The notes under the pieces are model-generated. The model was given only the letters and a program-made list of their open reading frames with translations, had not been told where the DNA came from and ran no database searches. Below are positions 41,111 to 50,846 of a DNA stretch of 64,000 nucleotides, piece by piece. Each line of letters opens with the position of its first letter. Positions within the stretch are counted from its first letter, which is position 1. The position numbers and the translations under genes were made by a program. Origin of the DNA: Escherichia sp. E1V33 (GTDB lineage Bacteria > Pseudomonadota > Gammaproteobacteria > Enterobacterales > Enterobacteriaceae); assembly GCF_004211955.1 (NCBI RefSeq), contig NZ_RHJI01000010.1:310001-374000 (forward strand), read 5' to 3'.

Positions 41111-41463
41111 TCATTCAACCGGGAGAGTATGTGACATTGGAAGCTGTTCCGTTCACTTTATGTTCCTCGCTACTTTGGAACGCCCAAGCCGGTGAACGTG
41201 CCAGGGTGGCTCAATCGCCACCACCCTGGCAACCCGGGCTCCCGGCGGTAAATCGCCGCTAGCGCGGTCCCCTCATCTTATTCCTTTCGGCTATCGGGTA
41301 CGGGCGCGAGGTAACATCCCTGTAAGACGCGCCCTCAGCCCACATCCATGTGGGCTGCCCCGGCCTACAGGAAACGAATCGGCGATTTACAGCCGGACCA
41401 ACCCCCTCGCTGAAATATCTTGCTTTTACTGATGATTCATCTTTGGTGAAAGTAACCTACGTG
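41111..41463. other. Hairpin-rich intergenic segment of unknown identity
   Basis: About 350 bases between two REP units with no convincing open frame. It holds several clear inverted repeats: GCCAGGGTGG/CCACCCTGGC near 41199-41230, GGGCGCG/CGCGCCC near 41302-41334, and CAGCCCACA/TGTGGGCTG near 41336-41357. It is more GC-rich than ordinary intergenic DNA. It may be a decayed mobile or dispersed element or a structured RNA; I cannot decide. Confidence 0.5.
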
Positions 41464-41504
41464 ATTGCCTGATGCGACGCTTTACGCGTCTTATCAGGCC
41501 TACA
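41464..41504. repeat. REP unit after asmA
   Basis: REP hairpin (TTGCCTGATGCGACGCTTTA / CGCGTCTTATCAGGCCTAC) about 20 bases past the asmA stop, in the convergent yegH-asmA gap. It likely marks the end of the asmA transcript. Confidence 0.92.
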
Positions 41505-41523
41505 GGACAGGTCACCTGGTAAC

Positions 41524-43377
41524 CTACATCTTCTCCAGCAACTTCTTCACATCTTTGCCATTGCGGGAATCTTTATTCCGCTCGGCCCAGTCATTCAGGC
41601 GACGTTTCGCTTCGTCCTGTAGATGTTTGCGCAGCAGCTGGTCCACTTGCAGGCTGTAATTGAGTTGCTGCCAGTTGCCATAAACCCGCAGCGGAACCGG
41701 GGTTTCTTTGAGGAAATCAATCAGTTTGCTTTCCCCGTTCCAGCCACCCACGACGCGAATATCAAACTGGGTGTCGCAGGTTTGCTCCGCCAGATTCAAC
41801 ATGCCTTCCCCTGTCAGCGCCAGCACTGGCGATTGACCTTGCATGTCGTTTAACGTCACGACACCATCTTTCAACGTCAGATCGGTGGTAAAGCTATCAA
41901 GCCGCGTCACGTTATCGAAGTTTTCAGCGGCCTTCACATCACCGCCATTACGTTCTACCGCTTGTTGGATCATCTGCTGGAAGTTCATGCCTTCCATGCG
42001 CGTATCGGCCATTTCGACATGCGCCTTCCCCTGCCAGGTGTGGCGGAATGCGTTAGCATCAATGTCAGCACCAGAGAAATCCCCCGCCAGCGACATTTTC
42101 CCCGTTAGTGAGATGGGATAGTTAAAGGCATTCAGGATGGTGCCAATCTCGACATTTTCCAGCCGAGGATAGAAGACTATACGCGGATGTGAGGCCGTTG
42201 CATCCAGCGTACCCGGTAACGACACGACACCGTCGTTAAGGTTGCCCTGCAACTGGATAATCTCCAGTAGCCCCGCCTTGTTGGTCATTTGCGCAGTGAC
42301 ATCGGCAAAATCCATACCACGCCAGCGCACGTTATTGGCCTGCAACAAAATATCTGCCGCAAAGCCTTTCAGCCCCTGATACGCAGGTTCATCAATGCGT
42401 GAGGAAATTACCGGGCGTGGCAGCGTCGGTTGGCTTTGCCCCTGTTGAGCAACGCCATTTTGCTTAGTCATCACCTCATTCATTGGCAGCAAATTATCCA
42501 GATTTAACTGGGCAAATTGCAGCCTGAGCAGCCATTCTGGCTTCTCAAGCAGCGCTACCTGCGCCTGGCCTGTCAGATTGCTGTCATTAGCGGTTAAATT
42601 GATTTGTTCAAAGGCGAGACGTTTTTGCGCTTCCTGCCACTGTGCCTTGAACTGACCATGACCCTGAATCCCTTGTTTCGGGAGATCAGCGCCCTGCAAT
42701 TGCCAGTCAATCTGTTGAATATCCGCCGTTAAATCATGCGGATAATCAGAAGCATCAACAGTCCCCTTGAGCGCTAACGTGAGATCGCGTTGGTCGCGAT
42801 TTACCCGACCAGAGAATTCAAACGATCCGCGATGTAGTGGGTCCTGCTCCATTTGCAGGCGGATATCACGTACCGTAACCTGTTCGTCATTTTCATGCTG
42901 GAACACCAACACGCTGTCACTGACCCGCAGACTGGCGATATCGAACGACCAGCCACGATCTTCCGCGTCATCGGGTAATGTATTGTCTTTCGGGGCTATT
43001 GGGGCATCTTCATTGCGCACCGCTTCTGTTTCCGGCGTCAGTTGAATAACTGCCCCTTTGAGCATGACTTGCTTAACGCTGAGTTGATGGCTTAATAAAG
43101 GCCACAAAGCCACATCAAGGCGCATGTTATCGGCACGTACCAGCGGTTGGCTGGCCCCGTTGGCCGTTAATATCATGCGACCAGAAAGGATACTGAGCTG
43201 CGGCCAGACGTGCCAACGCAGTGGCCCGTCGAGCTGCAATTGATAACCGCTACGTGCAGCAACCTGCTTAACCATATAGTCACGGAAATCATTCGGATTC
43301 ACCAGCAACACTAACGCAGATAACCCAGCCACCAGCACGACCAGGAGTATCATCAGCGTCGTCAGAAATCGTCTCAT
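41524..43377 (-). CDS. asmA: AsmA family outer-membrane assembly/lipid transport protein
   Basis: A 617-residue envelope protein with an N-terminal membrane anchor (TTLMILLVVLVAGLSALVLL near residues 6-25) and a long periplasmic part rich in beta-strands. The RBG/AsmA-like N-terminal domain resembles bridge-like lipid-transfer proteins. The C-terminal region (GMLNLAEQTCDTQFDIRVVG) belongs to the conserved AsmA-C domain. Mutations in asmA were first found as suppressors of OmpF assembly defects. It follows dcd by 21 bases and is probably cotranscribed with it. Confidence 0.97.
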   Translation of the reverse strand: MRRFLTTLMILLVVLVAGLSALVLLVNPNDFRDYMVKQVAARSGYQLQLDGPLRWHVWPQLSILSGRMILTANGASQPLVRADNMRLDVALWPLLSHQLSVKQVMLKGAVIQLTPETEAVRNEDAPIAPKDNTLPDDAEDRGWSFDIASLRVSDSVLVFQHENDEQVTVRDIRLQMEQDPLHRGSFEFSGRVNRDQRDLTLALKGTVDASDYPHDLTADIQQIDWQLQGADLPKQGIQGHGQFKAQWQEAQKRLAFEQINLTANDSNLTGQAQVALLEKPEWLLRLQFAQLNLDNLLPMNEVMTKQNGVAQQGQSQPTLPRPVISSRIDEPAYQGLKGFAADILLQANNVRWRGMDFADVTAQMTNKAGLLEIIQLQGNLNDGVVSLPGTLDATASHPRIVFYPRLENVEIGTILNAFNYPISLTGKMSLAGDFSGADIDANAFRHTWQGKAHVEMADTRMEGMNFQQMIQQAVERNGGDVKAAENFDNVTRLDSFTTDLTLKDGVVTLNDMQGQSPVLALTGEGMLNLAEQTCDTQFDIRVVGGWNGESKLIDFLKETPVPLRVYGNWQQLNYSLQVDQLLRKHLQDEAKRRLNDWAERNKDSRNGKDVKKLLEKM

Positions 43378-43398
43378 GGTATCCTCAATGGGCCTGAA

Positions 43399-43980
43399 TT
43401 AGTCTTTATCGATACGACTGGCGACCGCGCCCTGCTGGTTGCGATATTTCGCATCTTCACGGCGGTTATACGGACGCGCTGCCGGACCTGAAAGCGGCTC
43501 AAAACTCAGCGCGCCAATAAGCATGCCCGGACGCAGGGCCAGGGGCAGCTTACCGGAGTTGTAGAACTCCAGCACAATGCAACCAGACCAGCCCGGATCG
43601 ATACGGTGCGCGGTGACGTGCACCATCAGCCCCAGACGCGCCAGTGAGGAACGCCCGTCCAGCCAGCCCACCAGATCGGCTGGCAGCGTCACCGACTCCA
43701 GCGTCACCGCCAGTGCCAGCTCTCCTGGGTGAAGATAGAACGCCTCGCTTTCATCGAGAACGATCTCATCGCTCATCACGCGGTCAAGCGCGGCGCTCAC
43801 TTCATCTTTGGGACCGCTCAAGTCGATAAACGCTGCCGTGTGGCCACGGAAGGTACGAAATTTATTGCCCAGGCGTACATCCACCGTCGCGCCGTTAATA
43901 CGCTCCACTGGCGGACGTGGGTTGATCGACAAACGGCCTTCATCAAGCCAGGCTTCAATATCTCGGTCACACAGACGCAT
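43399..43980 (-). CDS. dcd: dCTP deaminase
   Basis: Deaminates dCTP to dUTP, the main source of dUMP for thymidylate synthesis in enterobacteria. The 193 residues form a trimeric beta-barrel of the dUTPase fold. Motifs include [20 protein letters not shown] near residues 110-130 and the catalytic glutamate in [13 protein letters not shown] near residue 138. Lies between udk and asmA on the same strand, as usual in E. coli. Confidence 0.98.
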   Translation of the reverse strand: MRLCDRDIEAWLDEGRLSINPRPPVERINGATVDVRLGNKFRTFRGHTAAFIDLSGPKDEVSAALDRVMSDEIVLDESEAFYLHPGELALAVTLESVTLPADLVGWLDGRSSLARLGLMVHVTAHRIDPGWSGCIVLEFYNSGKLPLALRPGMLIGALSFEPLSGPAARPYNRREDAKYRNQQGAVASRIDKD

Positions 43981-44071
43981 GGCATTTTCTCCTTTCGCGC
44001 ATTACTCCCTTAACGCCAGTTACGTCAAGGGCATACCAGGTTATCACTGAACGGTACACAATTTATCAAGC

Positions 44072-44713
44072 TTATTCAAAGAACTGACTTATTTTCGCTT
44101 TCAATATATCGATCGCGATGCGGTTTTTCCCGCCGCGCGGCACGATGATATCTGCATACTGTTTAGAAGGTTCAATGAATTGCAGGAACATCGGACGCAC
44201 GGTTTTTTGATATTGCGCCATTACAGAATCCATCGAACGACCACGCTCATTAACATCGCGCTTAATGCGACGCATCAGGCAGATATCCAGTGGGGTATCC
44301 ACAAAAATCGAGAAGTTCAGCTCGTCGCGCAGACGCGCATCCGTCAGCAGCAAAATGCCTTCGAGAATAATGACTTTCTTCGGTTCAACCTTCACCGTTT
44401 CTTTCATACGCGTATGTTCAACGTAGCTGTAAACCGGCAGGTCAATAGCCGAGCCGCGTTTCAGCGCCTGCAAATGTTGCAGCAGCAGGCTGTGATCCAT
44501 CGCGCTGGGATGGTCATAATTAGTCTTAACCCGTTCTTCCATCGACAGATGGCTTTGATCTTTGTAATAGCAGTCTTCGGGAATTACGCCGATGTGTTCA
44601 TCACCGACTTGTTCACGTAATTCACGATAAAGGGTACTGGCAATGAGACTCTTGCCGGAAGCCGATGCGCCTGCAATACCGATAATGACGCACTGATGAG
44701 ACTGATCAGTCAT
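44072..44713 (-). CDS. udk: Uridine/cytidine kinase
   Basis: Phosphorylates uridine and cytidine to UMP and CMP in pyrimidine salvage, preferring GTP as donor. The start at 44713 ([20 protein letters not shown]) gives 213 residues, the standard length. A longer upstream start is unsupported. The P-loop is [11 protein letters not shown] near residues 12-22, with the LID-region arginines in [17 protein letters not shown] near residue 165. It is divergent from dgcE. Confidence 0.97.
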   Translation of the reverse strand: MTDQSHQCVIIGIAGASASGKSLIASTLYRELREQVGDEHIGVIPEDCYYKDQSHLSMEERVKTNYDHPSAMDHSLLLQHLQALKRGSAIDLPVYSYVEHTRMKETVKVEPKKVIILEGILLLTDARLRDELNFSIFVDTPLDICLMRRIKRDVNERGRSMDSVMAQYQKTVRPMFLQFIEPSKQYADIIVPRGGKNRIAIDILKAKISQFFE

Positions 44714-45031
44714 AAATTTAGCGACCTGATTAACCTGGATGTTAGGAAGGGGGCGCCGAAGCGCCAAACGCGGCAATTATAGGGATTTCATCCGCGTGAT
44801 ACCAGTCGAATAGCGTTGCCTTGCTCTCAGAGTTAATTGTTGACGATCAATTCCCTGATGCAAATTTAATTGTTCAGTTATGACGCAAGGTGAAAAATGT
44901 TATGCATAGTTGCGCAAATTATCCTCCATTACGTCACTTTATGAGCAATTTGCATATAAAATGTAAAACTTTTGTACTAGCATAAACACAGATACTAATA
45001 CTGACGGCCTGACCATACGGATAGAGCGGTA
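44714..45031. promoter_or_regulatory. Divergent udk-dgcE intergenic region
   Basis: A 318-base gap between divergently transcribed genes, so it should contain both promoters. It is AT-rich near 44920-45000 on the dgcE side. I see no strong operator palindrome and did not place exact -10/-35 boxes. Confidence 0.6.
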
Positions 45032-48000
45032 ATGAGTAAACCATCACAACGTGTTTTAATTACCTTGCCTCATCCTCTGCTTCACCTCGTCAGTTTAGGT
45101 TTAGTCTCGTTTATCTTTACCCTTTTCTCGCTTGAGCTTTCGCAATTTGGCACTCAGCTTGCGCCGCTATGGTTCCCCACTTCCATTATGATGGTGGCGT
45201 TTTACCGCCATGCCGGACGCATGTGGCCAGGCATCGCGTTAGCCTGCTCGCTGGGAAACATAGCCGCATCCGTGCTGCTTTTTTCCACCAGCTCGCTGAA
45301 CATGACCTGGACGACCATCAATATTATTGAAGCCGTGGTCGGGGCAGTGCTGCTACGTAAATTGCTGCCGTGGTATAACCCCTTGCAAAATCTGGCTGAC
45401 TGGCTGCGTCTGGCACTCGGCAGCGCCATTGTTCCGCCTCTGTTAGGGGGTGTTCTGGTTGTCCTGCTGACGCCCGGAGACGATCCTCTCAGGGCATTTT
45501 TGATATGGGTACTGTCAGAATCCATCGGAGCACTGGCACTGGTGCCACTGGGATTGTTATTTAAACCACACTATCTGCTGCGCCATCGCAACCCACGGTT
45601 GCTTTTTGAGTCACTGCTCACGTTAGCCATCACACTGACGTTAAGCTGGCTTTCGATGCTATATCTGCCGTGGCCTTTTACTTTCATTATTGTGCTGTTG
45701 ATGTGGAGCGCCGTGCGCCTGCCGCGAATGGAAGCCTTTTTGATCTTCCTTACCACGGTGATGATGGTGTCGCTGATGATGGCCGCGGATCCTTCCCTGC
45801 TTGCTACGCCGCGTACATACCTGATGAGCCATATGCCGTGGCTACCGTTTTTGCTGATCCTACTGCCCGCAAACATCATGACCATGGTGATGTATGCCTT
45901 TCGTGCGGAACGCAAACACATTTCCGAAAGCGAAACCCGCTTTCGGAACGCCATGGAATATTCCGCCATCGGCATGGCCCTTGTGGGAACGGAAGGACAA
46001 TGGCTGCAATCCAACAAAGCACTCTGCCAGTTTCTCGGTTACAGTCAGGAAGAGTTGCGCGAACTCACCTTTCAGCAACTGACCTGGCCGGAGGATCTCA
46101 ATAAAGATCTCCAACAGGTTGAAAAGCTGATAAGCGGTGAAATAAACACCTATTCAATGGAAAAACGTTACTACAACCGCAATGGCGATGTTGTCTGGGC
46201 GTTGCTTGCCGTCTCACTGGTGCGTCACACGGATGGCACGCCACTCTATTTTATCGCTCAGATTGAAGACATTAACGAGCTAAAACGCACCGAACAGGTG
46301 AATCAGCAACTGATGGAGCGCATCACGCTGGCTAACGAAGCGGGCGGGATTGGCATCTGGGAGTGGGAGCTGAAGCCGAATATTTTTAGCTGGGATAAGC
46401 GGATGTTCGAGCTGTATGAAATTCCTCCGCATATCAAACCGAACTGGCAGGTGTGGTACGAGTGTGTGCTGCCGGAAGATCGCCAGCATGCCGAAAAAGT
46501 GATTCGTGATTCGTTGCAATCACGCTCGCCCTTTAAACTGGAATTTCGCATTACCGTAAAAGACGGTATTCGCCATATCCGCGCCCTCGCCAACCGGGTA
46601 CTGAATAAAGAAGGCGAAGTCGAACGCCTGCTCGGCATTAATATGGATATGACTGAGGTTAAACAGCTTAACGAGGCATTGTTTCAGGAAAAAGAGCGCC
46701 TGCACATTACGCTGGATTCCATCGGCGAAGCCGTGGTCTGTATTGATATGGCGATGAAAATTACCTTTATGAATCCGGTGGCGGAGAAAATGAGCGGCTG
46801 GACGCAGGAGGAAGCGCTGGGTGTTCCGCTCCTGACGGTGTTGCATATTACTTTTGGCGACAACGGACCATTAATGGAGAACATTTACAGTGCCGACACC
46901 TCACGTTCCGCGATTGAACAAGATGTAGTGTTGCACTGCCGGAGCGGCGGCAGCTACGACGTGCATTACAGCATTACGCCACTAAGTACTCTGGACGGCA
47001 GCAATATAGGCTCGGTGCTGGTGATTCAGGACGTCACCGAATCACGCAAAATGCTGCGCCAGCTGAGCTACAGCGCCTCCCATGATGCACTGACGCATCT
47101 CGCCAATCGCGCCAGTTTTGAGAAGCAACTGCGTATCCTGCTGCAAACGGTAAACAGTACACATCAGCGACATGCCCTGGTGTTTATCGATCTTGATCGC
47201 TTTAAAGCGGTGAATGACAGCGCCGGGCATGCGGCGGGCGACGCTTTGCTGCGCGAACTGGCGTCGTTGATGCTGAGTATGCTGCGCTCCAGCGACGTGC
47301 TGGCGCGGCTCGGTGGTGATGAATTTGGTCTGCTACTGCCAGATTGCAATGTTGAAAGCGCGCGTTTTATCTCTACACGCATTATCAGTGCCGTGAATGA
47401 CTATCACTTTATATGGGAAGGCCGGGTACATCGGGTAGGTGCCAGCGCCGGGATTACCTTGATCGATGACAACAATCATCAGGCGGCAGAAGTGATGTCG
47501 CAGGCTGATATCGCCTGTTATGCCTCCAAAAATGGTGGACGGGGCCGGGTGACGATTTACGAACCGCAGCAAGCTGCCGCACATAGCGAACGGGCGGCGA
47601 TGTCGCTTGATGAACAGTGGCGGATGATTAAAGAGAATCAGTTGATGATGATCGCCCACGGTGTCGCTTCGCCACGGATCCCGGAAGCGCGTAATTTGTG
47701 GCTGATTTCACTTAAGCTCTGGAGTTGCGAAGGCGAGATTATTGATGAACAAAAATTTCGTCGTAGCTTCAGCGATCCGGCACTTAGCCATGCTCTTGAC
47801 CGACGGGTATTCCACGAATTTTTCCAGCAGGCCGCAAAAGCGGTTGCCAGTAAAGGCATAAGCATCGCCCTGCCCATTTCCGTTGCCGGTTTGAGTAGCG
47901 CCACGCTGGTAAGTGAACTGCTTGAGCAGCTGGAAAACAACCCTCTACCACCACGGTTATTACATCTGATTATTCCGGCAGAAGCGATTTTCGATCACGC

Positions 48001-48349
48001 AGAAAGCGTGCAAAAACTGCGGCTGGGGGGATGTCGGATCGTATTCAGTCAGGTGGGCCACGATCTGCAAATCTTCAACTCGCTGAAAGCGAATATGGCA
48101 GATTACCTGCTACTCGATGATGAGTTATGCGCCAACGTGCAGGGTAATTTGATGGATGAGATGCTGATTACGATTATTCAGGGGCATGCTCAGCGACTCG
48201 GGATGAAAACTATCGTCGGGCCAGTAGTTCTACCCTTAGTGATGGATACGCTTTCGGGCATCGGCGTCGATCTGATTTATGGTGATGTGATTGCCGATGC
48301 CCAACCGCTGAATTTGCTGGTGAATAGCAGTTATTTCGCGATTAACTGA
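45032..48349 (+). CDS. dgcE: Diguanylate cyclase DgcE (YegE)
   Basis: A 1105-residue inner-membrane c-di-GMP synthase that sits high in the E. coli curli/biofilm control cascade. In order: an N-terminal MASE1 sensory membrane domain (about 10-290), three PAS domains (about 300-670, with PAC ends such as YFIAQIEDINELKR), an active GGDEF at residues 761-765 with the inhibitory I-site RSSD at 752-755, and a C-terminal EAL-like domain. The last lacks the EAL motif and most metal-binding residues and is probably non-catalytic. Length and architecture match K-12 YegE. Confidence 0.97.
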   Translation: MSKPSQRVLITLPHPLLHLVSLGLVSFIFTLFSLELSQFGTQLAPLWFPTSIMMVAFYRHAGRMWPGIALACSLGNIAASVLLFSTSSLNMTWTTINIIEAVVGAVLLRKLLPWYNPLQNLADWLRLALGSAIVPPLLGGVLVVLLTPGDDPLRAFLIWVLSESIGALALVPLGLLFKPHYLLRHRNPRLLFESLLTLAITLTLSWLSMLYLPWPFTFIIVLLMWSAVRLPRMEAFLIFLTTVMMVSLMMAADPSLLATPRTYLMSHMPWLPFLLILLPANIMTMVMYAFRAERKHISESETRFRNAMEYSAIGMALVGTEGQWLQSNKALCQFLGYSQEELRELTFQQLTWPEDLNKDLQQVEKLISGEINTYSMEKRYYNRNGDVVWALLAVSLVRHTDGTPLYFIAQIEDINELKRTEQVNQQLMERITLANEAGGIGIWEWELKPNIFSWDKRMFELYEIPPHIKPNWQVWYECVLPEDRQHAEKVIRDSLQSRSPFKLEFRITVKDGIRHIRALANRVLNKEGEVERLLGINMDMTEVKQLNEALFQEKERLHITLDSIGEAVVCIDMAMKITFMNPVAEKMSGWTQEEALGVPLLTVLHITFGDNGPLMENIYSADTSRSAIEQDVVLHCRSGGSYDVHYSITPLSTLDGSNIGSVLVIQDVTESRKMLRQLSYSASHDALTHLANRASFEKQLRILLQTVNSTHQRHALVFIDLDRFKAVNDSAGHAAGDALLRELASLMLSMLRSSDVLARLGGDEFGLLLPDCNVESARFISTRIISAVNDYHFIWEGRVHRVGASAGITLIDDNNHQAAEVMSQADIACYASKNGGRGRVTIYEPQQAAAHSERAAMSLDEQWRMIKENQLMMIAHGVASPRIPEARNLWLISLKLWSCEGEIIDEQKFRRSFSDPALSHALDRRVFHEFFQQAAKAVASKGISIALPISVAGLSSATLVSELLEQLENNPLPPRLLHLIIPAEAIFDHAESVQKLRLGGCRIVFSQVGHDLQIFNSLKANMADYLLLDDELCANVQGNLMDEMLITIIQGHAQRLGMKTIVGPVVLPLVMDTLSGIGVDLIYGDVIADAQPLNLLVNSSYFAIN

Positions 48350-48362
48350 GGGAGCGTTTGCC

Positions 48363-48451
48363 CATTGCCTGATGCGACGCTAACGCGTCTTATCAGGCCT
48401 ACAAATCGCTCATTCCCCAGGCCGGATAAGGCGCTCGCACCGTATCCGGCG
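48363..48451. repeat. REP pair (BIME) between dgcE and alkA
   Basis: Two inverted REP units (TTGCCTGATGCGACGCTAAC and GGCCGGATAAGGCGCTCGCA) fill the 109-base convergent gap. They probably serve both transcripts as 3' end structures. Confidence 0.93.
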
Positions 48452-48458
48452 ACCAGCG

Positions 48459-49307
48459 TCATGCTTCGTCTGGTTGCCAGCCTTCCGTATACCAGATATG
48501 CAACAGCGCATAAGAACGCCAGGGCTTCCAGCGCTCGGCATAACGGCGGATTTGTGCCGGTGTCATCCCCGGAAATCGCTGTTTAATCAGATAATCATCC
48601 GGCAGAAAAACATCTTTCGCCTGCCAGCCGCGCAAAGCAAAATAATTCGCCGTCCAGCGCCCGATACCCGGAAAAGTTTGCAGCGTTTTCATCGCTTGTT
48701 CTACGTCGCTCGGTATTGTCATTGGTAAGGTGCCCTCCAGCGCCGCATTTGCCAGATGAATCAGCGCCTCTGCCCGTTTCAACGGCATACCTAACGCTTT
48801 TAATGCCTGCGGGTCGGCAGCTGCCAGCCGCTGAGGCGTCGGGAAGCAGATATACTCCGGAAAATCATCCAGCCGTTCGCCATAAAGCTGTACCACTTTG
48901 GCGGTCAATTTTGCCGCCATCGCCACGCTCACCAGTTGGCCTAAAATGGCACGCACGCCCTGTTCAAAAGCATCAACACTGCCGGGTAAACGCAATCCGG
49001 GCCGCCCCGCGCCTAACTTGCCCAACGCACCGTTAACAATCTGCGGGTTACATTGCAGATCAAACAGGCGGCTCATTTTCGCCAGACACTCTGCGGCAAC
49101 AGGTTCTAAACCTGCACTTAAATTTATGTGCAGAGTATGGCGGGCTATATCCGGAATAGCAGTCACCACGCCGCGATATTCGCCCACCGCCAGACTACGG
49201 GCATAATAATCGTCAGCGACCGTTTCCACACCGCTCACCGCACGGGCGGCGAGAAATCCCAACATCCACGACCAGTCATACGGCGGCTGCCAGTTCAGGG
49301 TATACAT
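48459..49307 (-). CDS. alkA: 3-methyladenine DNA glycosylase II
   Basis: Ada-inducible base-excision repair enzyme that removes 3-methyladenine, 7-methylguanine and other alkylated bases. The start at 49307 (MYTLNWQPPYDWSW) gives 282 residues. An N-terminal TBP-like domain is followed by the helix-hairpin-helix/GPD domain: TFPGIGRWTANYFALRGW near residue 210 and the catalytic aspartate in DVFLPDDYL (Asp238 by family numbering). It converges with dgcE. Confidence 0.98.
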   Translation of the reverse strand: MYTLNWQPPYDWSWMLGFLAARAVSGVETVADDYYARSLAVGEYRGVVTAIPDIARHTLHINLSAGLEPVAAECLAKMSRLFDLQCNPQIVNGALGKLGAGRPGLRLPGSVDAFEQGVRAILGQLVSVAMAAKLTAKVVQLYGERLDDFPEYICFPTPQRLAAADPQALKALGMPLKRAEALIHLANAALEGTLPMTIPSDVEQAMKTLQTFPGIGRWTANYFALRGWQAKDVFLPDDYLIKQRFPGMTPAQIRRYAERWKPWRSYALLHIWYTEGWQPDEA

Positions 49308-49359
49308 CGCATCTCCTTGTTTATCCGCTTTCAGCATAAACGTTATTCAGACGCTGCGC

Positions 49360-49367
49360 TTTGCTTT
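49360..49367 (-). promoter_or_regulatory. Ada-box-like site of alkA
   Basis: On the minus strand this is AAAGCAAA followed by GCGCA, the sequence known in the alkA promoter for methylated Ada. It lies about 55 bases upstream of the alkA start. It also lies within the divergent alkA-yegD intergenic region. Confidence 0.8.
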
Positions 49368-49440
49368 CATATTCCGGTTGTCGCGACGGCAACATTTCGC
49401 TAAAGTCACGCCCCTTCTTCACCGGCATGGGGATTATTTC

Positions 49441-50793
49441 GTGTTTATTGGTTTTGATTACGGTACAGCAAACTGTTCAGTGGCGGTCATGCGCGACGGT
49501 AAACCGCAATTACTGAAAATGGAAAACGACAGCACGCTGCTGCCTTCAATGCTTTGCGCGCCAACGCGTGAAGCGGTAAGCGAATGGCTGTACCGCCATC
49601 ATGATGTTCCGGCAGACGACGATGAAACCCAGGCGCTGTTACGCCGGGCGATTCGTTATAACCGCGAAGAAGATATCGATGTTACGGCGAAAAGCGTGCA
49701 GTTCGGTCTTTCCTCACTGGCACAGTACATTGATGATCCGGAAGAAGTGTGGTTTGTGAAATCACCAAAATCGTTCCTCGGTGCCAGCGGCTTAAAACCG
49801 CAGCAGGTAGCGCTGTTTGAGGATCTGGTCTGCGCAATGATGTTGCACATTCGCCAGCAGGCGCAGGCGCAGCTGCCAGAAGCGATTACTCAGGCGGTGA
49901 TCGGTCGCCCGATCAACTTCCAGGGTCTGGGCGGCGATGAAGCAAATACCCAGGCGCAAGGGATTCTGGAACGCGCGGCGAAGCGTGCCGGGTTTAAGGA
50001 TGTGGTATTCCAGTACGAACCGGTGGCGGCTGGGCTGGATTACGAAGCCACCTTGCAGGAAGAAAAACGCGTCCTGGTGGTGGATATCGGCGGCGGTACG
50101 ACTGACTGTTCATTGCTGCTAATGGGGCCACAGTGGCGTTCACGTCTCGATCGTGAAGCCAGCCTGCTGGGTCACAGTGGTTGCCGTATTGGCGGTAACG
50201 ATCTGGATATCGCACTGGCGTTTAAAAACCTGATGCCGCTGCTTGGCATGGGTGGCGAAACCGAAAAAGGCATCGCCCTGCCGATCCTGCCGTGGTGGAA
50301 CGCGGTTGCCATCAACGACGTTCCTGCACAGAGTGATTTCTACAGTAGTGCCAACGGTCGTCTGCTTAACGATCTGGTACGCGATGCCCGCGAACCGGAA
50401 AAAGTGGCCCTGTTACAGAAAGTCTGGCGTCAGCGTTTAAGCTATCGCCTGGTACGCAGTGCAGAAGAGAGCAAAATCGCCCTTTCAAGCGTAGCGGAAA
50501 CCCGTGCCTCACTGCCGTTTATCAGCGATGAACTGGCTACGCTGATTAGCCAGCAGGGTCTGGAAAACGCCCTCAGCCAGCCACTGGCGCGGATTCTGGA
50601 ACAGGTGCAACTGGCGCTGGATAACGCCCAGGAAAAACCGGACGTTATCTACCTGACCGGCGGTAGCGCCCGCTCACCGCTGATTAAAAAAGCGCTGGCA
50701 GAACAGTTGCCGGGCATTCCGATTGCAGGTGGCGACGACTTTGGCTCCGTCACCGCCGGGCTGGCACGCTGGGCGGAAGTGGTATTTCGTTAA
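49441..50793 (+). CDS. yegD: Hsp70/actin-fold ATPase-like protein YegD
   Basis: A 450-residue DnaK-like protein without the C-terminal peptide-binding domain. I use GTG at 49441, because the product then begins MFIGFDYGTANCSVAVMRDG, the phosphate-1 loop of the fold. The second nucleotide loop is VVDIGGGTTDCSLLLMG near residues 214-230, and an adenosine-region motif, YLTGGSARSPLIKKAL, lies near residue 402. Function is uncharacterised; a chaperone or scaffold role is only inferred. It converges on yegI. Confidence 0.93.
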   Translation: MFIGFDYGTANCSVAVMRDGKPQLLKMENDSTLLPSMLCAPTREAVSEWLYRHHDVPADDDETQALLRRAIRYNREEDIDVTAKSVQFGLSSLAQYIDDPEEVWFVKSPKSFLGASGLKPQQVALFEDLVCAMMLHIRQQAQAQLPEAITQAVIGRPINFQGLGGDEANTQAQGILERAAKRAGFKDVVFQYEPVAAGLDYEATLQEEKRVLVVDIGGGTTDCSLLLMGPQWRSRLDREASLLGHSGCRIGGNDLDIALAFKNLMPLLGMGGETEKGIALPILPWWNAVAINDVPAQSDFYSSANGRLLNDLVRDAREPEKVALLQKVWRQRLSYRLVRSAEESKIALSSVAETRASLPFISDELATLISQQGLENALSQPLARILEQVQLALDNAQEKPDVIYLTGGSARSPLIKKALAEQLPGIPIAGGDDFGSVTAGLARWAEVVFR

Positions 50794-50796
50794 TTG

Positions 50797-50846
50797 AAAA
50801 ATGGCTCAGCAACGGCTTAAATCAGCCTGCGCCTGAGCCAGTTTTT
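50797..50846. terminator. Bidirectional terminator between yegD and yegI
   Basis: Inverted repeat TGGCTCAG (50802-50809) / CTGAGCCA (50833-50840), with an inner GGCT/AGCC stem. On the plus strand it is followed by GTTTTT and on the minus strand by TTTTTC. It would end yegD transcripts inside the yegI 3' end, and yegI transcripts just past its stop. Confidence 0.72.

Noticed and set aside
45032-48349. DgcE as a dual cyclase/phosphodiesterase
   Set aside because: The C-terminal region lacks the EAL motif and metal ligands, so only the cyclase call is supported.
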